Source of the DNA: Syntrophomonadaceae bacterium
GTDB lineage: Bacteria; Bacillota; Dethiobacteria; PWVN01
Assembly (NCBI GenBank): GCA_007136165.1
Contig: SLHK01000016.1
Coordinates: forward strand, 1 to 6,120
Direction: 5' to 3'
DNA length: 6,120 bases
How positions within the stretch are numbered: position 1 is the first letter of the stretch; every line of letters starts with the position of its first letter. Below the pieces are notes generated by a model that searched no databases, had not been told where the DNA came from, and saw nothing but the letters and a program-made list of their open reading frames with translations. The position numbers were made by a program, and so were the translations under genes. Shown here one piece after another: positions 1 through 5,353 of this stretch.

Positions 1-638
1 AGCTGGCGGCCCGAAAGGACCAGGTCGCCGTGGATTTCATCGGAAACCACCGGCACCCGGCGCCGGAAACAAATTTCACCCAGCTGCCGGAGCTCTTCCT
101 CCTCCCAGACCCTTCCTACAGGGTTGTGGGGGCTGCACAGGATAAAAAGTTTAACACCGGAATCGAGTTTGGCCTCCAGGTCGGCAAAATCCATGCGGTA
201 CCTCCCCCCCTCCACCTTCAGGGGGTTTGTCAAAACCCGGCAGCCGTTGTTTTCTATGGCTTTAAAAAAGGGCGGGTAGGCGGGGGTCTGGAGAAGAACC
301 TTGTCCCCGGGGCTGGTAAAGGCCCGGATGATAGTGTTCAGGGCCGGGATAACCCCGGGGGATATGGTGAGCCAGTTCTCCTCAATCTCCCAGCCGAAAC
401 GCTTCTTAAGCCACTCCCCCTGGGCCCTGTAGTATCCCGGGCAGCTGGCGGCATACCCGTAGATGCCGTGGGCCGCCTTTTTTTCCAAGGCTTCCCGGAT
501 CTCCCGGGGGGCCTGAAAGTCCATATCCGCCACCCACAGGGGCAGGATATCCCCAACTCCGAATATTCTTTCCGTATCATCCCACTTGAGGCAGCCGGTG
601 CCCCGCCGTTCAGTTATCCGGGAAAAATCATAAGTCAT
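1..638 (-). CDS. patB: PatB/MalY-family PLP-dependent C-S lyase (aminotransferase class I/II), C-terminus outside window
   Basis: The first 212 residues are present and the gene continues past the left edge. The product opens MTYDFSRITERRGTGCLKWD and has the fold-type I features of the MalY/PatB branch: LPLWVADMDF near 32-41, HGIYGY near 57-62, SPGVIPAL at 93-100, YPPF at 121-124, the cofactor motif SPHNPVGRVW at 169-178 (Asn172), and SDEIHGDL at 199-206, whose Asp200 should contact the PLP pyridine nitrogen. The Schiff-base lysine lies downstream of this motif in the family, so it falls outside the window. Family members cleave C-S bonds of cystathionine or cysteine conjugates, giving a thiol or homocysteine, pyruvate and ammonia in the cytoplasm. 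Some (MalY) also act as regulators. The ATG at 638-636 follows AAAGGAGG by 7 nt, which fixes the start. The gene is divergent from fchA and no functional link is evident. The family is clear; the substrate is not. Confidence 0.92.
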   Translation of the reverse strand, partial: MTYDFSRITERRGTGCLKWDDTERIFGVGDILPLWVADMDFQAPREIREALEKKAAHGIYGYAASCPGYYRAQGEWLKKRFGWEIEENWLTISPGVIPALNTIIRAFTSPGDKVLLQTPAYPPFFKAIENNGCRVLTNPLKVEGGRYRMDFADLEAKLDSGVKLFILCSPHNPVGRVWEEEELRQLGEICFRRRVPVVSDEIHGDLVLSGRQ

Positions 639-703
639 TTGAATGCCTCCTTTGCTCGACCTATTTCTTTTTCGCCGCCGGGGCCGCAATTCCTTTTAAG
701 GCT

Positions 704-737
704 TTATCCTCCATATTTTAAATACTTTGCAGGATAA
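704..737. repeat. Imperfectly AT-rich inverted repeat in the divergent intergenic region
   Basis: TTATCCT at 704-710 is matched by its reverse complement AGGATAA at 731-737, with a 20-nt AT-rich spacer containing TTTAAA. It lies between the divergent patB-like gene and fchA, where promoters for both must sit. It could be an operator or a weak hairpin. No convincing sigma-A -35/-10 pair was found for either direction; a lone TATAGT at 759-764 lacks a partner. The rest of the roughly 180-bp region shows no gene or riboswitch that I can support. Confidence 0.3.
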
Positions 738-800
738 TAAAAGGTTTGTGCAGAAAAATATAGTTACAGGTTTAACAAGCCGGCAAAAAATAAATGGGTA

Positions 801-808
801 AAAGGAGG
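801..808 (+). promoter_or_regulatory. Shine-Dalgarno site of fchA
   Basis: AAAGGAGG lies 10 nt before the ATG at 819 but only 1 nt before the in-frame ATG at 810. A 1-nt gap is too short for ribosome placement, so the ATG at 819 (MTMVEKK) is preferred. A third ATG at 825 is 16 nt away and less likely. Confidence 0.7.
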
Positions 809-818
809 AATGTCTTTT

Positions 819-1451
819 ATGACCATGGTAGAGAAAAAGTGCAGTGAATTCCTGGAAGTCCTGGCTTCAAAAGCCCCTGTGCCGGGGGGCGGCGGAGCGG
901 CGGCCATGGGAGGCGCCATCGGTATGGCCCTTTCCAACATGGTGGGGAACCTGACGGTAGGCAAAAAGAAATTTGCCGATGTGGAGGATGAAGTCAAAGA
1001 ATTACTGGAAAAAGGTTATGCCATTATCGAGGAACTCAAGGTATTGGTGGAGAAGGATGCCGAGGTTTTTGCACCCCTGTCGAAAGCCTACGGGCTTCCC
1101 AAGGATACCCCGGAGCAGGCAAAATTCAAAGCGGAGACCCTGGAGAAATGTTCCAAAGATGCATGCTCCGTACCTATGGAAATCATGCGCAAGTCCTATG
1201 AGGGCATTAAGATTCACGAGAGGATGGGCCAGATCGGCACAAAGATCGCCATCTCCGATGTGGGCTGCGGGGTGGCTTTCCTGAAGGCAGCCCTGGTCAG
1301 CGGCTCCCTCAATGTCATCATTAACCTGGGGGCCATCAAGGATGAGGAATATGTCGGGGCCGTCACGGAAGAGATGGACCGCCTGGTTAAGGACGGCAGC
1401 CAAATCGCTGATGAAACCCTGGAACTGGTCATCGGTAAAATTAAAAAATAA
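819..1451 (+). CDS. fchA: Methenyltetrahydrofolate cyclohydrolase FchA (cyclodeaminase/cyclohydrolase family)
   Basis: This 210-residue protein matches the single-domain FTCD_C/FchA family in length and sequence. Near the N-terminus is the glycine-rich APVPGGGGAAAMGGAIGMAL (19-38), typical of the folate-binding helical domain. A charged helical stretch follows (about 50-135), and then the conserved C-terminal SDVGCGVAFLKAALVSGSLN at 146-165 running into VIINL. No signal peptide or membrane segment is visible, so it is cytoplasmic. The family hydrolyses 5,10-methenyl-THF to 10-formyl-THF, or in related proteins deaminates formimino-THF. The folD gene follows after 20 nt on the same strand and catalyses the neighbouring dehydrogenase step, which favours the cyclohydrolase role. 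Together they would serve one-carbon metabolism (Wood-Ljungdahl methyl branch, formate or purine supply). No formyl-THF synthetase gene or other pathway gene is in the window, so the direction of flux cannot be inferred. Confidence 0.92.
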   Translation: MTMVEKKCSEFLEVLASKAPVPGGGGAAAMGGAIGMALSNMVGNLTVGKKKFADVEDEVKELLEKGYAIIEELKVLVEKDAEVFAPLSKAYGLPKDTPEQAKFKAETLEKCSKDACSVPMEIMRKSYEGIKIHERMGQIGTKIAISDVGCGVAFLKAALVSGSLNVIINLGAIKDEEYVGAVTEEMDRLVKDGSQIADETLELVIGKIKK

Positions 1452-1471
1452 ACTGGGAGGTCAGGTAACCC

Positions 1472-2329
1472 ATGGCTGAACTGCTGAAAGGTAAAGCTGT
1501 TGCTAGTGCAATGAAGGATGAGCTTGTAGAGAAAGTGGAGGCCCTTAAGGCTAAAGGCATCACCCCCAAGCTGGGTATTATCCGGGTGGGGGCCAAGCCC
1601 GACGACCTTTTTTATGAAGGCGGCGCCAAGAAAACCTGCTCCAGCGTGGGGATGGATTACGAGGTTTTTGAATACCCCCAGGATATCGGCCAGGAAGATC
1701 TGGAAAAAGCCGTAGTTGAAGTGGGAGGCAAAAAAGATGTCCACGGCATTCTCATGTTCGCCCCCCTTCCCAAGCACCTGGATGAGAAAAAAATCCGGAG
1801 CCTGATTCCGGTGGAAAAAGACGTGGACTGCATGACCCTGGGCAGCGCCGGTAAGGTCTTCGCCGACGACCAGACGGGCTTCCCGCCCTGCACCCCCACC
1901 GCCTGCATGGATATGCTGAAGTTCTACGATATTCCTCTGAAGGGCAAAAAAGTGGTGGTCCTGGGCCGCTCCCTGATAGTGGGCAAACCCGTGGCCATGC
2001 TGCTCCTGAGGGAGCATGCCACCGTAACCATCTGCCATTCCCGGACAGAAAACCTGCCCGCCGTGTGCAGGGAAGCCGACGTGCTGGTGGCTGCCGTGGG
2101 CCGGGCCAAGATGGTCAATGCCGATTATGTCAAGGAAGGCCAGATTGTCATCGACGTGGGCATCAATGAGGACCCCGACAGGCCCGGCAAATACTGCGGG
2201 GACGTGGACTCCGAATCTGTGGAGCCCATTGTGGCCAAACTGACCCCCGTTCCCGGCGGGGTGGGCTCTGTCACCACGGCAGTCCTCTGCAAGCAAACCA
2301 TCATGGCCTGCGAACTGCAAAACAGCTGA
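1472..2329 (+). CDS. folD: Methylenetetrahydrofolate dehydrogenase FolD, with cyclohydrolase residues substituted
   Basis: At 285 residues this is a full-length FolD. The N-terminal catalytic domain covers roughly 1-140 with PPCTPT at 138-143. The NAD(P)-binding Rossmann domain carries VVVLGRSLIVGKPVAMLLL (161-179) and CHSRTENL (188-195), and the protein closes with TPVPGGVGSVT (258-268). It oxidises 5,10-methylene-THF to methenyl-THF in the cytoplasm. Aligned without gaps to the E. coli enzyme as I recall it (constant offset of 2), Tyr50 is kept (Tyr48), Asp121 is kept (Asp119) and Cys58 is kept (Cys56). However, Lys54 is Ala52, Gln98 is Phe96 (GILMFAPLP instead of GILVQLPLP) and Gly122 is Cys120. 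Lysines at 53 and 54 are shifted by one and two places. Lys54 and Gln98 are central to cyclohydrolase chemistry, so I infer a mainly monofunctional dehydrogenase, with FchA from the gene 20 nt upstream supplying hydrolysis. A GGGAGG lies 11 nt before the ATG. Dehydrogenase assignment is firm; loss of cyclohydrolase is inferred. Confidence 0.94.
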   Translation: MAELLKGKAVASAMKDELVEKVEALKAKGITPKLGIIRVGAKPDDLFYEGGAKKTCSSVGMDYEVFEYPQDIGQEDLEKAVVEVGGKKDVHGILMFAPLPKHLDEKKIRSLIPVEKDVDCMTLGSAGKVFADDQTGFPPCTPTACMDMLKFYDIPLKGKKVVVLGRSLIVGKPVAMLLLREHATVTICHSRTENLPAVCREADVLVAAVGRAKMVNADYVKEGQIVIDVGINEDPDRPGKYCGDVDSESVEPIVAKLTPVPGGVGSVTTAVLCKQTIMACELQNS

Positions 2330-2334
2330 CAAAG

Positions 2335-2367
2335 AAACTCCTTCCCCCCGCCGGGGAAGGAGTTTTC
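2335..2367. terminator. Strong intrinsic terminator between convergent folD and anti-sigma gene, probably bidirectional
   Basis: A perfect 13-bp stem has arms AAACTCCTTCCCC (2335-2347) and GGGGAAGGAGTTT (2353-2365) around a 5-nt loop. It starts 6 nt after the folD stop, and on the plus strand the arm ends in TTTT with more T residues shortly after. On the minus strand the stem begins 3 nt past the stop of the gene ending at 2369 and exits into TTTCTTTG. It can therefore end both convergent transcripts, more convincingly for folD. Confidence 0.88.
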
Positions 2368-2368
2368 C

Positions 2369-3082
2369 TTATTTTAAGGATAAAGCCACCTCCAGTAGCT
2401 CCTCCTCCCCCAGGTTTCCTTCCAGGAGGAAAACAACCCCCCGGTGGTCCTGAAAACCCAGGGCATACCGCCCGTCTCCCCCCCGGATCAAAGTGCCTTT
2501 ACCGCCCGGGACTTCCACTATCTTCTCCGGCCCCCGCCCCCCTCCCGGGCTTTCAACGGGAATCCCACCCCCCTGGGTCAGGGAAAAGCTGTCCCCGTCC
2601 CGGCTGAAGACCAGGGTAAGGGCCAAATGCCTTCCTCCCCCCTCCAAAAACGCGTCGGATACCCGGTACCCCGGGGGGACATACCCGGGAAGTTTGATGT
2701 CAAAGGGAACCGCCTCCTGAAATCCGTCCAGAACCCCCTCCAGGGCGGGGGACAGGAAGTGGTCCCCCTTCAGCACCTCTATTCTAATGTTTCCGGGGAA
2801 GAAATGGGTGACGGAATTTATCAGCCTCCTGCATCCCTCCGTTACCTTCTCAGGGAAAAAAATATACAAGCCGGTGCTGAGAACCAAAAGGATGACGCAG
2901 GCCATGCCCACCTTTCCGGCCATGCGCTTAAGCCGTTTCTTCCCTCTTTTAATTTCCAGGTTCTTGATAATATTTTCAAACTGGCCGGGAGGGGGCCGGA
3001 CCTCCCCGTCATCCATATCCACCTCCAGGACCCTTTCGACAGCCCACAATATATCGGAGTAATCGTAGCCTTTATTATCCAT
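2369..3082 (-). CDS. Membrane-anchored anti-sigma factor-like protein with C-terminal DUF4367 domain
   Basis: The 237-residue product has a cytoplasmic N-terminus of about 57 residues (acidic VDMDDGEV near 21-28, then the basic segment KRGKKRLKRMAGK at 45-57). One transmembrane helix follows at about 58-76, then an extracytoplasmic domain. The basic residues before the helix fit an inside N-terminus. The outer part has the DUF4367 pattern: VPFDIKLPGYVPPGYRVSDA (125-144), LALTLVFSRDGDSFSLTQGG (153-172), and a closing GVVFLLEGNLGEEELLEVAL (215-234). DUF4367 proteins commonly sit beside ECF sigma genes. Here the sigma gene ends only 15 nt upstream on the same strand, so this protein should hold that sigma factor at the membrane until a signal arrives. 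There is no zinc-binding HxxxCxxC anti-sigma motif, so binding must use another N-terminal structure. The Shine-Dalgarno site is a run of seven G residues. The role is inferred from context and domain; the signal is unknown. Confidence 0.8.
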   Translation of the reverse strand: MDNKGYDYSDILWAVERVLEVDMDDGEVRPPPGQFENIIKNLEIKRGKKRLKRMAGKVGMACVILLVLSTGLYIFFPEKVTEGCRRLINSVTHFFPGNIRIEVLKGDHFLSPALEGVLDGFQEAVPFDIKLPGYVPPGYRVSDAFLEGGGRHLALTLVFSRDGDSFSLTQGGGIPVESPGGGRGPEKIVEVPGGKGTLIRGGDGRYALGFQDHRGVVFLLEGNLGEEELLEVALSLK

Positions 3083-3097
3083 GGGTACCCCCCCTCT

Positions 3098-3640
3098 TTA
3101 CACCCTGGTCTCCAGGATTTTTCTGAGTATGTCCAACGCCCTGTGGTACCGGGTCCTTAAAAGGTTTTCACTTACATTGTATTCCCTGGCAATTTCCTTG
3201 TAGGAGCGGTCCCGGAACAACCTCTCCACCACCACATTCCTGTAGTCGGGCTTTAAAACGTTTATGAGGTCCATAATGATCTCCTCCTCTTCCGTCCGGA
3301 GGTATAAAGGTTCCGGGTTGTGCTCCAGGTAGTTATCCGCAATGTTAGCCTCGAATACCCTGTCTACCAGCACAACTTTGCGATTATTCCGGTAGTGGTC
3401 GATGGACAAGCAAAGGGCTGTCCGGGTCAGCCACTTGCAGAAATGCTCCTGGTCCTGGAAGGTGTCGAGTTTCCCGAAGGCCTTTTCAAAGACTTCCTGG
3501 GCAATGTCCTCTGCCGTAGGCCCATTCTTGGTAATCCCCAGGGCGATCTTGTAAGGAATGGGGAAAAAGCTTTTGTAAAGCTCCTGAAACAAGTCTTTTT
3601 GGGATTCGGGATAGGCGCCAAATTTCTGGAACAAAGACAT
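3098..3640 (-). CDS. ECF-family RNA polymerase sigma factor (sigma-70 regions 2 and 4)
   Basis: At 180 residues it has the two-domain ECF architecture. Region 2 runs from about 20 to 90 with LYKSFFPIPYKIALGITKNG, the core-binding AEDIAQEVFEKAF (43-55) and FCKWLTRTALCLSIDHYRNN (67-86). An acidic linker follows at about 100-120. Region 4 at about 122-175 has the helix-turn-helix RSYKEIAREYNVSENLLRTR (145-164) and YHRALDILRK. Such factors direct RNA polymerase to a small regulon when released from an anti-sigma partner, here presumably the DUF4367 protein 15 nt downstream. The ATG follows GAGG by 7 nt. A minus-strand ECF-like promoter (TGTAAC, 17 nt, CGTTAT) lies upstream and would allow autoregulation or control by the other sigma factor in the window. 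There is no long C-terminal extension. It differs clearly in sequence from the sigma factor encoded at 4707-5216, so the two are not recent duplicates. Confidence 0.92.
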   Translation of the reverse strand: MSLFQKFGAYPESQKDLFQELYKSFFPIPYKIALGITKNGPTAEDIAQEVFEKAFGKLDTFQDQEHFCKWLTRTALCLSIDHYRNNRKVVLVDRVFEANIADNYLEHNPEPLYLRTEEEEIIMDLINVLKPDYRNVVVERLFRDRSYKEIAREYNVSENLLRTRYHRALDILRKILETRV

Positions 3641-3703
3641 ATAACGACCTCACATGCGTCAGTTTGTCTGCCACATCCCCTGCTGATATGCCTTTCTATA
3701 AAG

Positions 3704-3732
3704 ATAACGATTAGCTAAGCCCTTTTGTTACA
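3704..3732 (-). promoter_or_regulatory. Candidate ECF-type promoter upstream of the second sigma gene
   Basis: On the minus strand a -35-like TGTAAC (3732-3727) is followed after exactly 17 nt by CGTTAT (3709-3704). This resembles the Bacillus extracytoplasmic promoter pattern TGAAAC, 16-17 nt, CGTC/CGTA. It sits about 63 nt upstream of the ATG at 3640 and just beyond the terminator of the preceding operon, the expected place for an independent promoter. The assignment rests on a motif match only. Confidence 0.45.
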
Positions 3733-3777
3733 AAAAGACAAAAAAAAATAAAAAAAAGCCGCCCTCTGGAGGGCGGC
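3732..3777 (-). terminator. Intrinsic terminator after the DUF4179 anti-sigma gene
   Basis: Read on the minus strand, the 8-bp GC stem GCCGCCCT/AGGGCGGC (3777-3770 and 3765-3758) with a 4-nt loop is followed by a long T-rich tract of 7, then 8, then 5 T residues broken by single bases (3757-3732). It starts 6 nt past the stop at 3784, so it should end the first sigma/anti-sigma transcript before the second sigma gene. Confidence 0.9.
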
Positions 3778-3783
3778 CGCCTT

Positions 3784-4704
3784 CTACTGTCCCATATATT
3801 CCCGGGAATATAAACCATCTACCTTTTCCACCATCAACGGGAAGTCCAGCCCCATTTCCTGAAGTTCTCCCAGCCGGTCCAGGGCTTCCCCTTCAGACTC
3901 GTAAAGCCCCTCCTCCACGAAGAAAGTCCCCTGGCTATCCTTAAGCTGCCTTACATCTTTTCCCCCATATTCCCAGGTGAGGACCTCTTCCCAAACCCCC
4001 ACCTGCTCGCCAAACTCCAGGGAAGGGGTGCGCAGGGAGAACAATTCAGGCAGGCTTTCAGCTGCCGCCGGTTTAATGGTGAGCAAAATGCCTGCGGGGT
4101 CTTCCACTTCCGCTACCTGGTAGTCCACCGCCTTCTTGAAGGAGACAACCAGGCGCTGGCTGGAATCATCCAGGGTGACCAACCGGTAAATATCTTCCAC
4201 ATACTCGCTATTCTCCGGAGCCGTTATATCAGCGGATATGCCCCTCACACCGTGAAGCTTAAGGACCAGCCGGCCGGGATACTGCTCCTTAAGGACTTCA
4301 AAGGAGCCGGGAAGGCCTGCGGGGGAACCCTCCGCCAGCAAGCTTACGAGAATAGACTCCTCTTCCCCTCCTTTTTCCCAGTCAACAGCACCGATGTCCT
4401 GCCCGTCGGTCAGTTCCCCTCCCGCCGCCCTGTCCCTGTCAAACTGCAGCACCCGGACAATTCCCGCTAAACCCTGGATTCCCTCCATGGCTTCGGCAAA
4501 GGCCGGCACCGTATTCACGCCCGCCGCAAAAACAGCAGCCAGAAGGAAAACAGCACACATTGCCCCTTTAAATGCCCTTACCCGGGATTTTTTTCGTCTC
4601 ATGTCCAATTTGCCCCTTTCAATGGCTCTATATATTACCCCGTCCAGGTCTTCCGGAAGTTCAATGTCCACGGATTTCCCAAAATCCTTGAGCCTGTCAC
4701 TCAT
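3784..4704 (-). CDS. Membrane-anchored DUF4179-type anti-sigma factor with AMIN-like and SPOR-like extracytoplasmic region
   Basis: Starting at the ATG at 4704-4702, the protein has 306 residues. The N-terminal 45 residues are cytoplasmic and end in the basic stretch MRRKKSRVRAFK (35-46). One transmembrane helix spans about 47-65 (AMCAVFLLAAVFAAGVN). Next comes VNTVPAFAEAMEGIQGLAGI (63-82), the hallmark of DUF4179 anti-sigma proteins. Further out, residues about 145-212 (LVLKLHGVRGISADI, RLVVSFKKAVDYQVAEVEDP, AGILLTIKP) look like an AMIN-type beta fold. The last 49 residues (FFVEEGLYESEGEALDRLGE, then a Gly and VDGLYSREYMGQ) follow the spacing of a SPOR domain. The start is set by GGAGG 7 nt upstream, inside the end of the sigma gene; the open frame extends further to 4782 but overlaps that gene. 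Only 2 nt separate it from the sigma stop, indicating translational coupling. The anti-sigma role is inferred from family and context; the AMIN/SPOR readings are pattern-based and tentative. Confidence 0.84.
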   Translation of the reverse strand: MSDRLKDFGKSVDIELPEDLDGVIYRAIERGKLDMRRKKSRVRAFKGAMCAVFLLAAVFAAGVNTVPAFAEAMEGIQGLAGIVRVLQFDRDRAAGGELTDGQDIGAVDWEKGGEEESILVSLLAEGSPAGLPGSFEVLKEQYPGRLVLKLHGVRGISADITAPENSEYVEDIYRLVTLDDSSQRLVVSFKKAVDYQVAEVEDPAGILLTIKPAAAESLPELFSLRTPSLEFGEQVGVWEEVLTWEYGGKDVRQLKDSQGTFFVEEGLYESEGEALDRLGELQEMGLDFPLMVEKVDGLYSREYMGQ

Positions 4705-4706
4705 CT

Positions 4707-5216
4707 CTACACCTCCTGCAGCTTGACCCGTAAAGAAATCAGGGCCTTGTTCAAACGGGTTTTTACCGTACCCAGGGGGCACTCCAGGAGTTCAGCGATC
4801 TCCCTCAAGGTAAAACCCTCCAGGTACATGAGGATGATAATGGTCTTCTCCCCGGCATCCAGGCTGTCTATAGCGCTGTACAGGTCAATTTTCTCTTCCC
4901 GGCTGACCCCGCCCCCCGCCTCCCCTTCCACGGTATGGTGAAAGGAGGCAAGCTTCTTGTTTTTATTCAGGTGGTTAATGGCGCAGTTGATCAGGATGCG
5001 GGTAAACCAGGTATTGAAATAATCAGGGTTTTTCAACTTTCTCACGGAAACGAAGGCTTTGTAGACAGCTTCGCTGACGATATCCAGGGCATCCTCCCTG
5101 TTCTTAACATAACTGTAGGCTACCCGGTAAATGGCTTCCTTTCGGTTCTCCATCAGGAGGCCAAAGGCCTCATGATCTCCCTTTTGGGCCTTCCAGGCCA
5201 GTTCCTTCGTATCCAA
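4707..5216 (-). CDS. ECF-family RNA polymerase sigma factor (SigV-like), TTG start
   Basis: From the TTG at 5216 the product has 169 residues and starts MDTKELAWKAQKGDHEAF. Region 2 includes AIYRVAYSYVKNREDALDIV (28-47), SEAVYKAF, and YFNTWFTRILINCAINHLNK (66-85). Region 4 runs from about 113 with AIDSLDAGEKTIIILMYLEG (115-134) and the helix-turn-helix FTLREIAELLECPLGTVKTR (135-154). The YRVAYSYVKN...DALDIV pattern resembles the Bacillus SigV type, whose anti-sigma partners carry DUF4179-like segments. The next gene, 2 nt downstream, encodes just such a protein. The TTG is chosen because AGGGAGGG lies 6 nt before it and the family usually starts here. The same frame is open up to a GTG at 5294, also with a usable AGGAG, which would add 26 residues of unfamily-like sequence. 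A possible ECF promoter and a palindromic repeat lie just upstream. Confidence 0.9.
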   Translation of the reverse strand: MDTKELAWKAQKGDHEAFGLLMENRKEAIYRVAYSYVKNREDALDIVSEAVYKAFVSVRKLKNPDYFNTWFTRILINCAINHLNKNKKLASFHHTVEGEAGGGVSREEKIDLYSAIDSLDAGEKTIIILMYLEGFTLREIAELLECPLGTVKTRLNKALISLRVKLQEV

Positions 5217-5222
5217 GTGCAA

Positions 5223-5230
5223 CCCTCCCT
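5223..5230 (-). promoter_or_regulatory. Shine-Dalgarno site deciding the TTG start of the first sigma gene
   Basis: On the minus strand AGGGAGGG is separated by 6 nt from the TTG at 5216, an ideal spacing. It supports a start that gives the family-typical N-terminus MDTKELAWKAQ. The competing upstream site, AGGAG at 5306-5302, is 7 nt before a GTG at 5294. Confidence 0.65.
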
Positions 5231-5237
5231 TACTATA

Positions 5238-5266
5238 AGACCGGTCTTTACCCATTAGACCGGTCA
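5238..5266. repeat. Pair of AGACCGGTC repeats, each containing the palindrome GACCGGTC
   Basis: AGACCGGTC occurs at 5238-5246 and again at 5257-5265, a period of 19 bp, or nearly two helical turns. The core GACCGGTC is its own reverse complement, so each copy is a symmetric half-site cluster and the two copies can also pair as an 8-bp hairpin with an 11-nt loop. The position just before the Shine-Dalgarno site of the sigma gene, with one copy overlapping the candidate -10 element, suggests an operator or leader structure. No binding protein is identified. Confidence 0.6.
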
Positions 5267-5284
5267 GGGGGCAAAAAAGTTTTA
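5257..5284 (-). promoter_or_regulatory. Candidate ECF-type promoter upstream of the first sigma gene
   Basis: On the minus strand TAAAAC followed by a T-run (TAAAACTTTTTTG, from 5284) resembles the ECF -35 pattern TGAAACTTTT. After 16 nt comes CGGTCT (5262-5257), a loose match to the CGTC-type -10. Transcription would begin near 5250, leaving a leader of about 35 nt before the TTG start. The -10 element overlaps one GACCGGTC palindrome. This is a motif-level prediction only. Confidence 0.35.
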
Positions 5285-5353
5285 TTAAGACCACATTTTA
5301 TCTCCTGATGGCCTTTCTGGGAAGGGGTATTAAGATAAAATAATATTTGACAC

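Noticed and set aside
661..714. Minus-strand 17-codon ORF (MEDKALKGIAAPAAKKK) just upstream of the patB-like gene
   Set aside because: No Shine-Dalgarno sequence precedes its ATG and it has no known counterpart. It could be part of the 5' leader, but translation cannot be supported.
30..737. Plus-strand open frame of 235 codons across the patB-like gene
   Set aside because: It has no family resemblance and no clear ribosome binding site, and it is opposite a strongly conserved PLP-enzyme frame.
639..818. Possible tetrahydrofolate riboswitch before fchA
   Set aside because: I could not find the conserved THF riboswitch core or a terminator-like expression platform in this short region.
1214..2332. 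Long minus-strand open frame (372 codons) antisense to fchA and folD
   Set aside because: Its protein is rich in His, Gly and Phe with no recognisable domain, and it lies opposite two well-supported genes. It arises from their codon bias.
2900..3082. Zinc-binding anti-sigma (ZAS) domain in the DUF4367 protein
   Set aside because: The N-terminal cytoplasmic part has no HxxxCxxC motif and no cysteines before the membrane helix.
2444..3160. Plus-strand open frame of 238 codons opposite the DUF4367 gene
   Set aside because: It is a Pro-rich shadow translation of the antisense strand. The minus-strand gene has a start, ribosome binding site, membrane helix and domain pattern.
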